Source: an uncultured Actinomycetes bacterium
Lineage (GTDB): Bacteria; Actinomycetota; Coriobacteriia; Coriobacteriales; Atopobiaceae
DNA length: 64,000 nucleotides
Direction of reading: 5' to 3'
NCBI GenBank assembly: GCA_900314645.1
Contig: OMWB01000026.1
Coordinates: 1-64,000 of the forward strand
Positions 38,160 through 47,399 of the stretch are shown here, piece by piece (position 1 is the stretch's first letter; the number at the start of each line of letters is the position of its first letter). The notes under the pieces are model-generated. The model made no database searches and was not told where the DNA came from. It was given only the letters and a program-made list of their open reading frames with translations. Both the position numbers and the translations under genes were made by a program.

Positions 38160-38190
38160 TTGACAACCGTGTATGTACGGTATATACAGT
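38160..38190 (+). promoter_or_regulatory. Promoter and operator of the gntR-ABC operon
   Basis: TTGACA at 38160-38165 and an AT-rich TATATACAGT at 38181-38190 give a promoter. TGTATGTAC and GTATATACA-type half sites overlap it, fitting autorepression by the YtrA-type GntR protein encoded 21 bases downstream. Confidence 0.65.
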
Positions 38191-38210
38191 AAGTACGGGA
38201 GGTACCACCC

Positions 38211-38591
38211 ATGGAAATCGTGATATCGAATTCGTCGGACAAGCCCATCTACGAGCAGATCGCCTCGCAAATCCGCGAAGCAATCATGACGGGAGAGCTC
38301 GCCACCGGAGAGCAACTGCCCTCCATTCGCTCGCTCGCCACGCAACTGCGCATCAGCGCCATCACCACCAAGCGCGCCTATCAGGATCTGGAGACGCAAG
38401 GCTTCATTCACACCGTCCCTGGCAAAGGCTGCTTTGTGGCCGGAGACAACCTGGAGCTGCTCCGCGAGGAGCGGCTGCGCCTGGTGGAGGCGTCGCTCGC
38501 CAAGGCCGTAGCCGACGCACGTACGGCCGGCATCACCGCGCAAGAGCTGCGCGAAATGCTTGACCTGCAACTGGAGGATGAGGAAAAATGA
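38211..38591 (+). CDS. GntR-family (YtrA subfamily) transcriptional regulator
   Basis: A 126-residue regulator: winged helix (KPIYEQIASQIREAIMTGELATGEQLPSIRSLA, residues 11-43, then LRISAITTKRAYQDLETQGF) and a short C-terminal helical dimerisation tail instead of a ligand domain. This is the YtrA pattern. Members typically repress their own ABC-transporter operons in response to envelope stress. Its stop overlaps the ABC ATPase start (ATGA). ATG 38211 follows GGGAGG. Confidence 0.94.
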   Translation: MEIVISNSSDKPIYEQIASQIREAIMTGELATGEQLPSIRSLATQLRISAITTKRAYQDLETQGFIHTVPGKGCFVAGDNLELLREERLRLVEASLAKAVADARTAGITAQELREMLDLQLEDEEK

Positions 38592-39520
38592 CCACCGCTT
38601 TTGCGTCACTTCCGTCCCTTGATCTTCAAGGCGCACCGTGCGACCTGCGGGTTGTTGACGTTCAGAAGCACTACGATGGCTTCCGTCTGGGACCCGTGAG
38701 CCTCGACATACCCCGCGACTCCGTCGTTGGCCTTATCGGCCAGAACGGTGCTGGCAAGACAACCCTTATGAAGGGTATTCTCGGCACCATCCACCTTGAC
38801 GGAGGCAACATCGAGCTGTTTGGTCAGAACACTTCCACGCTGACCGATGTGGCGCTTGCCTCCCTCAAGGAACGGGTCGGTTTCGTGAGTGCCGTTACCT
38901 CATACCCCGTCAACATGACCGTGCGCGATGTGGCGCGCACCTATGAGCTTGCGTTTCCGCGCTTCAGCCGGGCGGAGTTCGAGCGTCTCGCCACATCGAT
39001 GGAGCTTCTGCCCTCCGCAGCGGGCAAGCGGGTGCACGACCTGTCACGCGGCATGGGCATGAAGTTGCAGCTTGCGTGCGTACTTGCCACTGGCGCAAGC
39101 CTGCTGATCATGGACGAGCCCACTGCGGGCCTTGATCCCATCGTACGTGAGGAAGTCCTTGATCTCCTCCGCACCTGGATGGAAGGCGGCAACAAATCCA
39201 TCCTCATCTCGAGCCACATCACCAGCGACCTTAGCAACCTGGCCGACTACCTCGCGTTTATTGACGATGGCCAGCTTGTCCTGAACTGTGGCCGCGATGA
39301 CGTGGACGCCATGGGCGTAGCTCATCTGCGCACCGCCGAGCTGCAGGCCGTACGTGCTGGCCGCGTCGCCCACGATATGCCGGCGCTTCGCCACGACCTG
39401 AGCTACGACCTTCTGGTGCCCGACCGCACTGCTTTCTCGCGCGCGTACCCAGACTATGTCTGCGATCCCGCTTCCATCGACGACGTTATGGTTCTTCTCG
39501 TGAAGGGTGAGGTGAGGTAG
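38588..39520 (+). CDS. ABC transporter ATP-binding protein
   Basis: A 310-residue ABC ATPase: Walker A GQNGAGKT (51-58), Q-loop region near VGFVSAVTSYPVN, a weak signature LSRGMGMKLQLA instead of LSGGQ, Walker B LLIMDEPTAGLDP and the switch His in SSHITSD. The weak signature is usual in YtrB/BcrA-like exporters. It is translationally coupled to gntR and followed directly by its permease. Confidence 0.93.
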   Translation: MTTAFASLPSLDLQGAPCDLRVVDVQKHYDGFRLGPVSLDIPRDSVVGLIGQNGAGKTTLMKGILGTIHLDGGNIELFGQNTSTLTDVALASLKERVGFVSAVTSYPVNMTVRDVARTYELAFPRFSRAEFERLATSMELLPSAAGKRVHDLSRGMGMKLQLACVLATGASLLIMDEPTAGLDPIVREEVLDLLRTWMEGGNKSILISSHITSDLSNLADYLAFIDDGQLVLNCGRDDVDAMGVAHLRTAELQAVRAGRVAHDMPALRHDLSYDLLVPDRTAFSRAYPDYVCDPASIDDVMVLLVKGEVR

Positions 39521-40213
39521 ATGCGCGCCCTCTTCTATGCCGATTGGTGCTGCATCCGCAACACGCTCGTGCGCTACCTGTGGGTTTGTTTGATCATCAT
39601 CTTCCCCATTGTGGCCATGATCAGCGCGGGCGCCACCACAGGCGCGGGGGTCATGGCGGGGTCCATGTTCACTGCGATGATGGTGTTCTATGCGATGCTG
39701 AACCTCTTCGGCAGCGATGAGGCAGGCGATTGGGAGCAGATGCGCTTGACGCTGCCCGTTACGCCGCGCCTCGTGGTCCGCGAGCGCTATGCGTTTCTGG
39801 CGCTGACGGGTATGGCTATCGCGGCTATTGGCACCGCCGCCGGCGTGTTGGTGAACGTCGGTCTATCGATCTTCGTTGCGCCTACCGCTCCGGGCGTGCT
39901 CGAGGCCATCGGTGGAGCGTACGGATCCGCCGTCATCGCCCTCGCATACATGGCGCTTGTCATGCCGTACGTGTTCAAGGTAGGTATCGCCAAGGCGCGC
40001 ATCACGTTCTCGATGCCGTTCATCCTGTGCCTGCTGTTCAATGTCGGGCCTGTGCGCGAGGTGACTCGCGGTTTCATCGACTCGCTGGAGCGTCTGGAGG
40101 CCACCCTTGGCTCGCCCGTCCCGATCTTTGCGGTAATCATTCTTGTCTCTGCAGCGCTCTATGTAAGCTCGATGTTCATCGCTGAGCGCACCTACGCCCG
40201 TCGCGACTTCTAG
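39521..40213 (+). CDS. ABC-2 type transporter permease
   Basis: A 230-residue membrane protein with about six hydrophobic segments (roughly 18-36, 45-62, 90-112, 130-152, 162-178, 203-222). The start codon abuts the ATPase stop. With the upstream ATPase and YtrA-type regulator it makes a three-gene exporter or bacitracin/cell-wall-stress type system. Substrate unknown. A terminator follows. Confidence 0.88.
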   Translation: MRALFYADWCCIRNTLVRYLWVCLIIIFPIVAMISAGATTGAGVMAGSMFTAMMVFYAMLNLFGSDEAGDWEQMRLTLPVTPRLVVRERYAFLALTGMAIAAIGTAAGVLVNVGLSIFVAPTAPGVLEAIGGAYGSAVIALAYMALVMPYVFKVGIAKARITFSMPFILCLLFNVGPVREVTRGFIDSLERLEATLGSPVPIFAVIILVSAALYVSSMFIAERTYARRDF

Positions 40214-40220
40214 ACGCAGT

Positions 40221-40246
40221 CCCGGGCCACAAGGCCCGGGGTTTTT
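40221..40246 (+). terminator. Rho-independent terminator of the ABC operon
   Basis: CCCGGGCC - ACAA - GGCCCGGG (40221-40240) followed by GTTTTT, eight bases after the permease stop. Confidence 0.92.
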
Positions 40247-40248
40247 GG

Positions 40249-40279
40249 TTGACCCTGACGTTACGTTAGGGTTTATCCT
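40249..40279 (+). promoter_or_regulatory. MerR-type promoter with 19-bp spacer and dyad
   Basis: TTGACC (40249-40254), a 19-base spacer, and TATCCT (40274-40279). Across the spacer lies a 21-base dyad at 40252-40272 with 9 of 10 pairs matched (outer ACCCT / AGGGT). Overlong spacers with a dyad are the hallmark of promoters remodelled by MerR-family activators. The gene downstream is such a regulator. Confidence 0.85.
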
Positions 40280-40299
40280 TGCAAGCGGGAGGTGAGCGC

Positions 40300-41067
40300 A
40301 TGGCGAAACAGGGATATACGCCCAAGCAGTTGGCGAGCATGAGTGGAGTCAGCGTGCGGACGCTGCACCATTACGACCAGATCGGCCTTCTGGTACCACA
40401 GCGACGCGACAACGGGTACCGCTCATACTCTGCCGCCGATGTGGAGCGCCTGCAGCAGATTCTGCTGTACCGACAAATGGGTCTTGAACTGCAAAGCATT
40501 GGCGAGCTCCTCGACGCGCACGGCTACGACCCAATCAACGCGCTGCAGCAGCACCTCGCTGCACTGCGCAAGGAACATGCGCGCCTTGAGACGCTCATCA
40601 CCACCGTCGAGAAGACGCTTGCGACCATGAAAGGGGACGCCACCATGACTGACCAGGAGCGCTTTGAGGGCCTCAAGGCCGAGGCAATTGCGAACAACGA
40701 GAAGACCTACGGCGCAGAGGCTCGCGCGCGCTACGGAGACAAGACCATCGACGCGGCCAATGCCAAGCTGCTGCGCATGACCCAGGGAGAGTGGACGGAC
40801 ATCATGGAGCTTGAGGGCGCCATCAAGGAGCAGCTGCGCAAGGCCATGGCGACGGGCGACCCTGCAAGCGCGGAGGCCGCGGAGCTTGTCCGCATGCATG
40901 CCCGCTGGCTGCAGGCCCACTGGCCCGACGGCGTGTATTCGGCGCAATCCCACCGCGGAATGGCTGAGGGCTATCTTGCCGACCAGCGTTTTGTTGATTA
41001 CTACGACGGAGCATGCGGCGCCGGAGCCACGCAGTTCCTGCATGATGCGATTTACGCCAACGTGTAA
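40300..41067 (+). CDS. MerR-family regulator with TipAS drug-binding domain
   Basis: A 255-residue regulator. The N-terminal MerR helix-turn-helix (YTPKQLASMSGVSVRTLHHYDQIGLLVPQRR, residues 6-36) is followed by a coiled coil (about 75-115). A C-terminal TipAS-like domain (about 125-250, including HARWLQAHWPDG and YLADQRFVDYYD) binds hydrophobic antibiotics in TipAL relatives. ATG 40300 has GGGAGGTGAG. The MerR-type promoter just upstream implies autoregulation. No efflux gene is adjacent downstream. Confidence 0.93.
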   Translation: MAKQGYTPKQLASMSGVSVRTLHHYDQIGLLVPQRRDNGYRSYSAADVERLQQILLYRQMGLELQSIGELLDAHGYDPINALQQHLAALRKEHARLETLITTVEKTLATMKGDATMTDQERFEGLKAEAIANNEKTYGAEARARYGDKTIDAANAKLLRMTQGEWTDIMELEGAIKEQLRKAMATGDPASAEAAELVRMHARWLQAHWPDGVYSAQSHRGMAEGYLADQRFVDYYDGACGAGATQFLHDAIYANV

Positions 41068-41074
41068 AAGCCCC

Positions 41075-41143
41075 ATCGCCCTTTGGACGCCTTTTTTGCA
41101 GATACCGCAGGTCGTTTTGCAAGCAAGGCGTCCAAAGGGCGAT
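41075..41143. repeat. Intergenic inverted repeat, family B copy 2
   Basis: Perfect 18-bp arms (41075-41092, 41126-41143: ATCGCCCTTTGGACGCCT) with an inner TTGCA/TGCAA dyad and a loop sharing CGCAGGTCGTTTTGCAA with the reverse complement of copy 1 (19575-19641). It lies between convergent genes. Confidence 0.85.
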
Positions 41144-41153
41144 TGGATTGCGA

Positions 41154-41966
41154 TCAGAGTCCCGCAGCGGCAAGCGCTTCCCTAAACGAGGCGGCATTGC
41201 GGTTGGCAATCAGCTCCTCGGGGAAATCCAGCAGGGCAAACAGCATCAGCGACAGGTCAAAGCGGCCGATATCCGTGGCGATATGCGCATCTGAGTTAAC
41301 CGCCACGGGGCAACCCAGCTCCGCGCAGCGCTCCGCGATGGGCTTGCAGCGTGTGAGCCCGCCGGAACGTTGCAGGCTGGTCTCGTTGATCTCTATGAGC
41401 TTGTGACGGTCGCGCGCAGCCGTCACCACGGCATCAACGTCGATGGGCAGGCCCGTGCGGCCAATGTGGCCCAGCATGAGGACCTTGGGGTCATCAAGTG
41501 CGCGGATGTACATCTCCGTCACCTGCGCAGTGCTCGCGTCTTTGGCGAAGTCCTTCCCATGCACGCTGGCGACCACGTAATCGCACTGGCGAAATACCGT
41601 CTCCTTGAGCGTGGTCTCCTTCCAACGCACATCGCCACCCAGCGTGTGCGTGACGGGCACGTCGTAACCAAACAGGTGCCCCTCAAGATCCACGATGTCA
41701 GCCTCGCAGCCGTGCATCACCTGCACGCCATGCCATTCGCGCGGCCAGACGTCATAGTTCATGAAGAACTGGAAGTCGCGCACGTCGTGCTGGCCGTTGT
41801 GTTCGGGATAGAGCATCGACGAGTAATGGTCCGTCGCGCCATACAGCTCAAGCCCCTGCTTCGCCGCTGCGCGCACGCACTCCTCCACCGTGGAGTACGA
41901 GTGGCGCGAGAACAACGTATGGGTATGCGTATCGCACAGGATTCGCCTGTCCGCATTTCTCGTCAT
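41154..41966 (-). CDS. PHP-domain phosphoesterase (YcdX/histidinol-phosphatase-like)
   Basis: A 270-residue PHP-fold metal-dependent phosphoesterase. Metal-binding motifs: CDTHTHTLFSRHSY (near the start), GATDHYSSM, HGCEADIVD, ASVHGKDF, LGHIGRTG and VNSDAHIATDIG near the end. Members include histidinol phosphatase HisK and YcdX; no his gene is near, so the substrate is open. ATG 41966 follows GGAGGGAC; a TTG 18 bases upstream is less likely. Confidence 0.9.
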   Translation of the reverse strand: MTRNADRRILCDTHTHTLFSRHSYSTVEECVRAAAKQGLELYGATDHYSSMLYPEHNGQHDVRDFQFFMNYDVWPREWHGVQVMHGCEADIVDLEGHLFGYDVPVTHTLGGDVRWKETTLKETVFRQCDYVVASVHGKDFAKDASTAQVTEMYIRALDDPKVLMLGHIGRTGLPIDVDAVVTAARDRHKLIEINETSLQRSGGLTRCKPIAERCAELGCPVAVNSDAHIATDIGRFDLSLMLFALLDFPEELIANRNAASFREALAAAGL

Positions 41967-42154
41967 AGCGCGAGGTCCCTCCAATCACATCGTAATTGTT
42001 CAGTTTACATGGCCAGTAAGATGCCGTGGGGAGGGCATCCATACGTAAATTGAAAAAGTCTTGTCAACAGGAAGCCGCCTCCACCTCGAAGTGGCTATGC
42101 TGGTTATACTAGGCGCGTTTTGCCTAGCGTGGTAGCCAAGATGCAAGGAACACG

Positions 42155-43291
42155 ATGAACAATAACCCGCTCAATCCAAACCGATGGCTTCCGCAGGCAA
42201 TCTCGCTGAGCATAGCCGTTTTCGTCTATGTCGTGCTGACGAACCTACCTGCCCTTCGTACGGCAGTACAGACCTTCTTCGGCTTCTTCGCGCCCGTGCT
42301 CCTCGCCGCGGTCATCGCGTATCTGGTAAACCCCCTGGCAAACTTCTATCGCAACAAGCTCTTCAAGGGCGTTGGAACAACACGAAGCCGGCGCATAGCC
42401 TCAAACGGTCTCGCTTTCCTCACGCTCTTCTCCTTCTTGTTCACCCTAATCATCGTCCTCGTTCCCCAGCTGATTGACGGCGTGACCGCCTTCCTCGACA
42501 ACCTCAGCACCTATGCCGCAACCCACGCCTCCAAACTGCCGGAATTCCAGCTGTTTGGCGTCACCATCAATCTCGAGGGAATCATTGGCTCGCCTGAGAA
42601 GCTCGTCTCCACCAGCGCAGGCTTCTTGCGACAGAACACGGATCTCATCCTGCAGACCTCGACGCTTGCGGGCAAGAGCATCATCCAGTGGTCAATCGCC
42701 CTGCTGCTCTCCATCTACTTCCTCTCCGAGAAGGTGCGTCTCAAGCACGAGGGCATGAACCTGCTCGCCGCGCTGCTTTCGCCCGAGCAGTACGACACGA
42801 CCATCACCTTTCTGCGTCGCTGCGACTCGATCCTCAACCGCTACGTCGTCTTCAACCTGCTTGACAGTCTCATAATCGGCTGCCTGAACGCCCTGTTCAT
42901 GACGGTGGTGGGCATACCTTACGTCGGTCTGGTCTCCTTTGTGGTGGCCGTCACCAACCTTGCCCCCACCTTCGGCCCCCTCATCGGTGCCGCCATTGGC
43001 GCGCTCGTCCTTCTGCTCGTCGACCTGCGCTTCACCATCATCTTCCTTGCCTTCACCGCGGTGCTGCAGGTTCTTGACGGTTACGTCATCAAGCCGAGGC
43101 TCTTCGGCACCTCGCTCGGCGTGTCGAGCCTCCTCATCCTGATCGGCATCGTCGTGGGCGGCCGCATGTTTGGCTCCGTCGGCGTGCTCCTCGCGATTCC
43201 CACCGTCGCCATCCTCGACAACCTCTACCGAGAGAACCTGCTGCCACGCCTTGATGCGCGCAGAAGGGCACAGCGAAAGCCCGAGAAGTAA
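42155..43291 (+). CDS. AI-2E family transporter
   Basis: A 378-residue membrane protein of the AI-2 exporter (TqsA/PerM/YdbK) superfamily with about seven to eight membrane segments. The conserved parts are VIAYLVNPLANFY, VPYVGLVSFVVAVTNLAPTFGPLIGAAIGAL-type sequence (about 250-285) and GTSLGVSSLLILIGIVVGGR near the end. Family members move AI-2 or ions; specificity cannot be read here. ATG 42155 follows AAGGAA. Confidence 0.92.
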   Translation: MNNNPLNPNRWLPQAISLSIAVFVYVVLTNLPALRTAVQTFFGFFAPVLLAAVIAYLVNPLANFYRNKLFKGVGTTRSRRIASNGLAFLTLFSFLFTLIIVLVPQLIDGVTAFLDNLSTYAATHASKLPEFQLFGVTINLEGIIGSPEKLVSTSAGFLRQNTDLILQTSTLAGKSIIQWSIALLLSIYFLSEKVRLKHEGMNLLAALLSPEQYDTTITFLRRCDSILNRYVVFNLLDSLIIGCLNALFMTVVGIPYVGLVSFVVAVTNLAPTFGPLIGAAIGALVLLLVDLRFTIIFLAFTAVLQVLDGYVIKPRLFGTSLGVSSLLILIGIVVGGRMFGSVGVLLAIPTVAILDNLYRENLLPRLDARRRAQRKPEK

Positions 43292-43295
43292 GTTC

Positions 43296-43365
43296 CCCGG
43301 ACATTCAGGACGGAGGCTTCTGTCCAGCTGAAGCTGGACAGAAGCCTCCGTCCTGAATGTCCGGG
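43296..43365. repeat. 70-bp near-looped palindrome between convergent genes
   Basis: Perfect 34-bp arms (43296-43329, 43332-43365) with only two bases between. Each arm again has a box-core-box form: GGACA, 17 bases, TGTCC. It lies five bases after the AI-2E gene stop and 13 from the aminotransferase stop. Confidence 0.96.
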
Positions 43366-43378
43366 ATGAGCGCGGGCG

Positions 43379-44578
43379 TTACTTGTACTGTGCGGCCAGC
43401 TTCTCCCAAGCGGGCATGGAGTTAACGATGGTCTCGTAGCTCACGCAATAGCCGATGCGCACCCAACCCGGGCAGCCAAAGCTGTCGGAGGGCACCGGCA
43501 GGAGGTCGAGCGCCTTGGCCTTCTGGAAGAACGCCTCCGCGTCGGGCTCAAGCGCCTTGACCCACAGGTAGAAGGCACCGTCAGGCTCGATGTACTCATA
43601 GCCCAGGCACGCGAGGCCCTCGGTCAGCGCCTTGCGGTTGCGCGCGTAAGCCTCGACATCGGACGGCACGTCCACGCAGTCGATGAGCACGCGCTGGAAG
43701 ATGGCCGGAGCGCACACAAAGCCCAGCTTGCGACCTGCACCAGCGACGGCCAGCACGAGGTCGTCATGATCGGGATTGGTTGGCGGCACAAGCACCCAGC
43801 CGATACGCTCGCCCGGCAGCGAGAGGGACTTGGAGTACGAGTAGCACACGATGGTACGGTCATACAGGGGCGGCACCCACGCCACCTCGGCGCCGTAGGT
43901 AATCTCACGGTACGGCTCGTCGGTGATGAGGTAGATGGACGTGCCCAGCTCGTCTTCCTTCTCGCGCAGCACGGCAGCCAGCGCCTCGAGGTTAGCGCGG
44001 GTGTACACGGCACCGACCGGGTTGTTGGGGCTGTTGATGACGACGGCCTTGGTGTTGGCGTTGATGGCGGCACGCACGCCCTCGATATCGATCTGGAAGG
44101 TCTTCTGGTCGGCCAGGACCTCCACGCACGTGGCACCCGCGGTCTCAATCCACACGCGATACTCGGGGAAGTAGGGTGCGATAACGATGATCTCGTCGCC
44201 GGGATTGACGAGCGCGTGGAAGGTGATGGAGAGGGACGCCGCAGCGCCGCAGGTCAGGTACAGGTCTTCGGGACCGGCAACCGGCGCGTCACCGCACTCG
44301 GCCTGGAAGCGACGCGTCAGCGACGCGGCCACGGCCTCACGAGCGGCAGGCGCACCGTTGGCGGGCGTGTAGCCGTGCAGCTGCACGGCGGGCAGCTCGA
44401 GCGAACGAGCGAGGGAGGCGCGAACCTCGTCCGGCGCAGGGATGGAGGGGTTGCCCAGCGAGAAGTCGTACACGTTCTCAGGTCCAACCTCAGCCTTACG
44501 CGCCATGCCGTAGGCAAAGATCTCGCGAATGGAAGATTTCGAAGCGCCGTATGCGTAGCTCTTCTCGTTGATGGCCAT
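43379..44578 (-). CDS. Class I/II pyridoxal-phosphate aminotransferase
   Basis: A 399-residue fold-type I aminotransferase. The PLP lysine is in CYSYSKSLSLPGERIGW; INSPNNPVGAVYT, the TDEPYREI pocket and the C-terminal WVRIGYC arginine are standard. It resembles aspartate/alanine-type enzymes (AspC/MalY group) but the amino donor is not decided by the sequence. ATG 44578 fits alignment. It is the first gene after ftsH on the same strand. Confidence 0.93.
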   Translation of the reverse strand: MAINEKSYAYGASKSSIREIFAYGMARKAEVGPENVYDFSLGNPSIPAPDEVRASLARSLELPAVQLHGYTPANGAPAAREAVAASLTRRFQAECGDAPVAGPEDLYLTCGAAASLSITFHALVNPGDEIIVIAPYFPEYRVWIETAGATCVEVLADQKTFQIDIEGVRAAINANTKAVVINSPNNPVGAVYTRANLEALAAVLREKEDELGTSIYLITDEPYREITYGAEVAWVPPLYDRTIVCYSYSKSLSLPGERIGWVLVPPTNPDHDDLVLAVAGAGRKLGFVCAPAIFQRVLIDCVDVPSDVEAYARNRKALTEGLACLGYEYIEPDGAFYLWVKALEPDAEAFFQKAKALDLLPVPSDSFGCPGWVRIGYCVSYETIVNSMPAWEKLAAQYK

Positions 44579-44642
44579 ACCATCACTCCTCTCAAACGAA
44601 CGGCAGCTCGAAGCGACGCCTCGAGCTGCCAGCTAGTTACCG

Positions 44643-46772
44643 CTATGACAGGCCGTCGGGCCTTGGGGGCACGTTGTTGTTGCTTGGCGCGGGCGTAGGT
44701 GTCGGCGCGGGCTGCGCTACGGGCTGCGGGACAGCCTGCTCAGCTGCCATCGCTGCCTCGGCCGCCGCGCGAGACTCCTCAAGCAGCGCCTGCTCGTCGA
44801 CGGCAGGCTTCGCAGAGTCGTACCGTCCCACCGCCTGCTCGGGATGCTCGGCCACGAACTCGTCCCACTTGCCATCGAGCAGCGCCACCGCAGCGTCGCC
44901 CTCAACCGTCTCGCGCGCCAGCAGGACGCGTGCCATGGTGTCCATCTGGTCTCGACGCTCCTCGAGCACCTCGCGTGCACGAGCGTGGGCCTCACGCATA
45001 ATGCGCTCCACCTCGTCGTCGATGCGCTTGGAGGTCTCGGCCGAGTAATCCTGGTGGCTCGCGTAGTCGCGGCCCAGGAACACCTCGTGGTTGGCCTCGC
45101 CAAAGACCTGCGTTCCCAGGTCGTCGCTCATGCCGTAGCGCGTGACCATCTGGCGCGCCATCTTGGTGGCGCGCTCGAGGTCGTTGGAGGCACCGGTGGT
45201 GATGTCGTCGCAGAACAGCTCCTCGGCCGCGCGGCCAGCCAGAAGCACGGCAATCTGGTCGAGCATGCCGTCGCGCGTCTCAAGGTAGCGGTCTTCCTCA
45301 GGCACCTGCATGGTGTAGCCCAGCGCCTGCCCGCGTGCGATGATCGAAATCTTGTGCACGGGGTCGGAGTTCTCGAGCACGTGGCCCACCAAAGCGTGAC
45401 CGCTCTCGTGGTAGGCGATGGTCTTGCGCTCGTTCTCCGTAATGACGCGCGTCTTGCGCTCCGGACCCGCCATGACGCGCTCCATGGCCTCCTCAACCTC
45501 GCCAAACGAGATCACGGTCTTGCGCCTGCGTGCCGCGAGCAGCGCGGCCTCGTTCATGAGGTTGGCCAGGTCCGCGCCAGAGAAGCCGGGTGTCAGCTGG
45601 GCGATGCGCTCGTAATCGACGGTACCGTCCAGAGGCTTGTCCAGGCTGTGCACGCGCAGGATCTTCTCGCGACCCTTGACGTCGGGGCGGTCGACCGTCA
45701 CGCGGCGGTCAAAGCGGCCGGGACGAAGCAGGGCCGGATCAAGAATGTCGGGACGGTTGGTAGCCGCGATGAGGATCACCGTCTGGTTGTCCTCGAAGCC
45801 GTCCATCTCGACAAGCAGCTGGTTGAGCGTCTGTTCGCGCTCGTCGTGACCGCCGCCCAGGCCGGCACCACGCTGGCGGCCGACCGCGTCGATCTCGTCG
45901 ATGAAGATGATGGAAGGAGCCTCCTCCTTGGCCTGCTTGAAGAGGTCGCGTACGCGGGAGGCGCCCACGCCCACGAACATCTCCACAAAGTCAGAGCCAC
46001 TGATGGAGAAGAACGGCACGCCCGCCTCGCCGGCAACCGCCTTGGCAAGCAGGGTCTTGCCCGTTCCCGGAGGGCCAACCAGCAGCACGCCGCGCGGAAT
46101 CTTGGCGCCCATCTTCTGGTAGCGAGCCGGCTCGGTAAGGAAGTCCTTAATCTCCTGGAGCTCCTCGACAGCCTCATCGATGCCTGCGACATCGGCAAAC
46201 TTGGTCTTGGGGCGCGTCTCCTCGGTGGTGCGCGCGTTGTCCGCACGGCCAAAGTTCATGGCGCGGCCGTTCTGACCGTTAATCTGGTTCATGAAGTACA
46301 TGAGCGCCACGATCACGATGACCGTCGGCAGAATGGTGGCAATCAGCGTCTCCCACAGCTCCGAGGACGAAGTGTCTATCTCGAACACGATGCTCGGGTG
46401 CTGGCCCATCAGCTCCTGCAGGCTGTCTTCGCCCACATAGTTGCTGGTAAAGCGGCGCGCCTTGCCCTCTTTGCCCACGTCCTCCTTTTTGAGGTAGTAC
46501 GTGCCCTCAAGCTCGCCCGCGCTGACGTGGTACGTGACCTCCTTGACGCGGTTCTCCTTGACGGCCACCACAAAGTCGTTGGTGGGCAAGGGGTCAATCG
46601 CGCGAGTTCCTCCGCCCATCGTGAAGCCGCGCACCACGTATACCACCAGTACACCGATAAGCACGATTGAGAGGATGAACTGCCACGGAGACTGCGGCCC
46701 CGGGAACCTCCATCCTGGCACTTGCCCACGGTTGTTTTGGTCGTTGTTGTCTTGCTGGTTGTTGTCTGCCAC
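44643..46772 (-). CDS. ftsH: ATP-dependent zinc metalloprotease FtsH
   Basis: Membrane-bound AAA protease (709 residues) that degrades misfolded membrane and regulatory proteins. Two membrane helices (about 31-50 and 141-161) flank an extracytoplasmic domain; Walker A is GPPGTGKT (233-240), the second region of homology is [17 protein letters not shown], and the zinc site is HESGH (455-459). An Asn/Gln-rich N-terminus and a Pro/Ala-rich tail are added. The start is GTG 46772 after AAGGAG. The order tilS-hpt-ftsH is conserved in Gram-positives. Confidence 0.97.
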   Translation of the reverse strand: MADNNQQDNNDQNNRGQVPGWRFPGPQSPWQFILSIVLIGVLVVYVVRGFTMGGGTRAIDPLPTNDFVVAVKENRVKEVTYHVSAGELEGTYYLKKEDVGKEGKARRFTSNYVGEDSLQELMGQHPSIVFEIDTSSSELWETLIATILPTVIVIVALMYFMNQINGQNGRAMNFGRADNARTTEETRPKTKFADVAGIDEAVEELQEIKDFLTEPARYQKMGAKIPRGVLLVGPPGTGKTLLAKAVAGEAGVPFFSISGSDFVEMFVGVGASRVRDLFKQAKEEAPSIIFIDEIDAVGRQRGAGLGGGHDEREQTLNQLLVEMDGFEDNQTVILIAATNRPDILDPALLRPGRFDRRVTVDRPDVKGREKILRVHSLDKPLDGTVDYERIAQLTPGFSGADLANLMNEAALLAARRRKTVISFGEVEEAMERVMAGPERKTRVITENERKTIAYHESGHALVGHVLENSDPVHKISIIARGQALGYTMQVPEEDRYLETRDGMLDQIAVLLAGRAAEELFCDDITTGASNDLERATKMARQMVTRYGMSDDLGTQVFGEANHEVFLGRDYASHQDYSAETSKRIDDEVERIMREAHARAREVLEERRDQMDTMARVLLARETVEGDAAVALLDGKWDEFVAEHPEQAVGRYDSAKPAVDEQALLEESRAAAEAAMAAEQAVPQPVAQPAPTPTPAPSNNNVPPRPDGLS

Positions 46773-46813
46773 TGAATACTCCTTGTGTTGACGCCATCAG
46801 GCGCCCTGTCAAT

Positions 46814-47362
46814 CTAGTTGCTGTACACCTCGGGCTTGAGGACGCCCACGTACGGCAGGTTGCGGTAACGCTCCGCATAGTCGAGGCCATAGCCCACGAT
46901 GAACTCGTTGGGCACGTGGGTGCCCACGTAGTTGGGTCGCACGGCCGGCACATGCCCGGGCACGTCCTTGACGGCAAACGCGGCGATGGCGATGGAGGCA
47001 CAGCCGCGGTTGCTCAGCAGGTTCATGAGGTACGAGAGGGTGAGGCCGGAGTCGAGAATGTCCTCGGCGATGATGACGTGACGCCCTTCGATCGGCGTGT
47101 CGAGGTCCTTGACGATGCGCACCACGCCTGAGCTCTTGACGCCCGTGCCATAGCTGGAGACAGCCATGAAGTCCACCGCACAGGGTACGGTGATGGACCG
47201 CATGAGGTCTGCCGTAAAGACAAACGCGCCGCGAAGCACGGCAACGACCAGCGGGTTCTTGTCCGCATAGTCGCGGGAGATAGCCGCGCCGAGGCGTCCG
47301 GTGATCTCTTTGATCTCTTCCTCGCTGATGAGGACCTTCTCTATATCAGGATGCAAATCCAT
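46814..47362 (-). CDS. hpt: Hypoxanthine phosphoribosyltransferase
   Basis: Purine salvage enzyme (182 residues). Motifs: VVAVLRGAFVFTADLMR, the PRPP loop VIIAEDILDSGLTLSYL and the base-binding VPNEFIVGYGLDYAERYRNLPYVGVL. It lies between tilS and ftsH, its usual place. Confidence 0.96.
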   Translation of the reverse strand: MDLHPDIEKVLISEEEIKEITGRLGAAISRDYADKNPLVVAVLRGAFVFTADLMRSITVPCAVDFMAVSSYGTGVKSSGVVRIVKDLDTPIEGRHVIIAEDILDSGLTLSYLMNLLSNRGCASIAIAAFAVKDVPGHVPAVRPNYVGTHVPNEFIVGYGLDYAERYRNLPYVGVLKPEVYSN

Positions 47363-47399
47363 GGGGCTTCCCTTCGCCTACGTAGTGTTGCGTCAGCGC

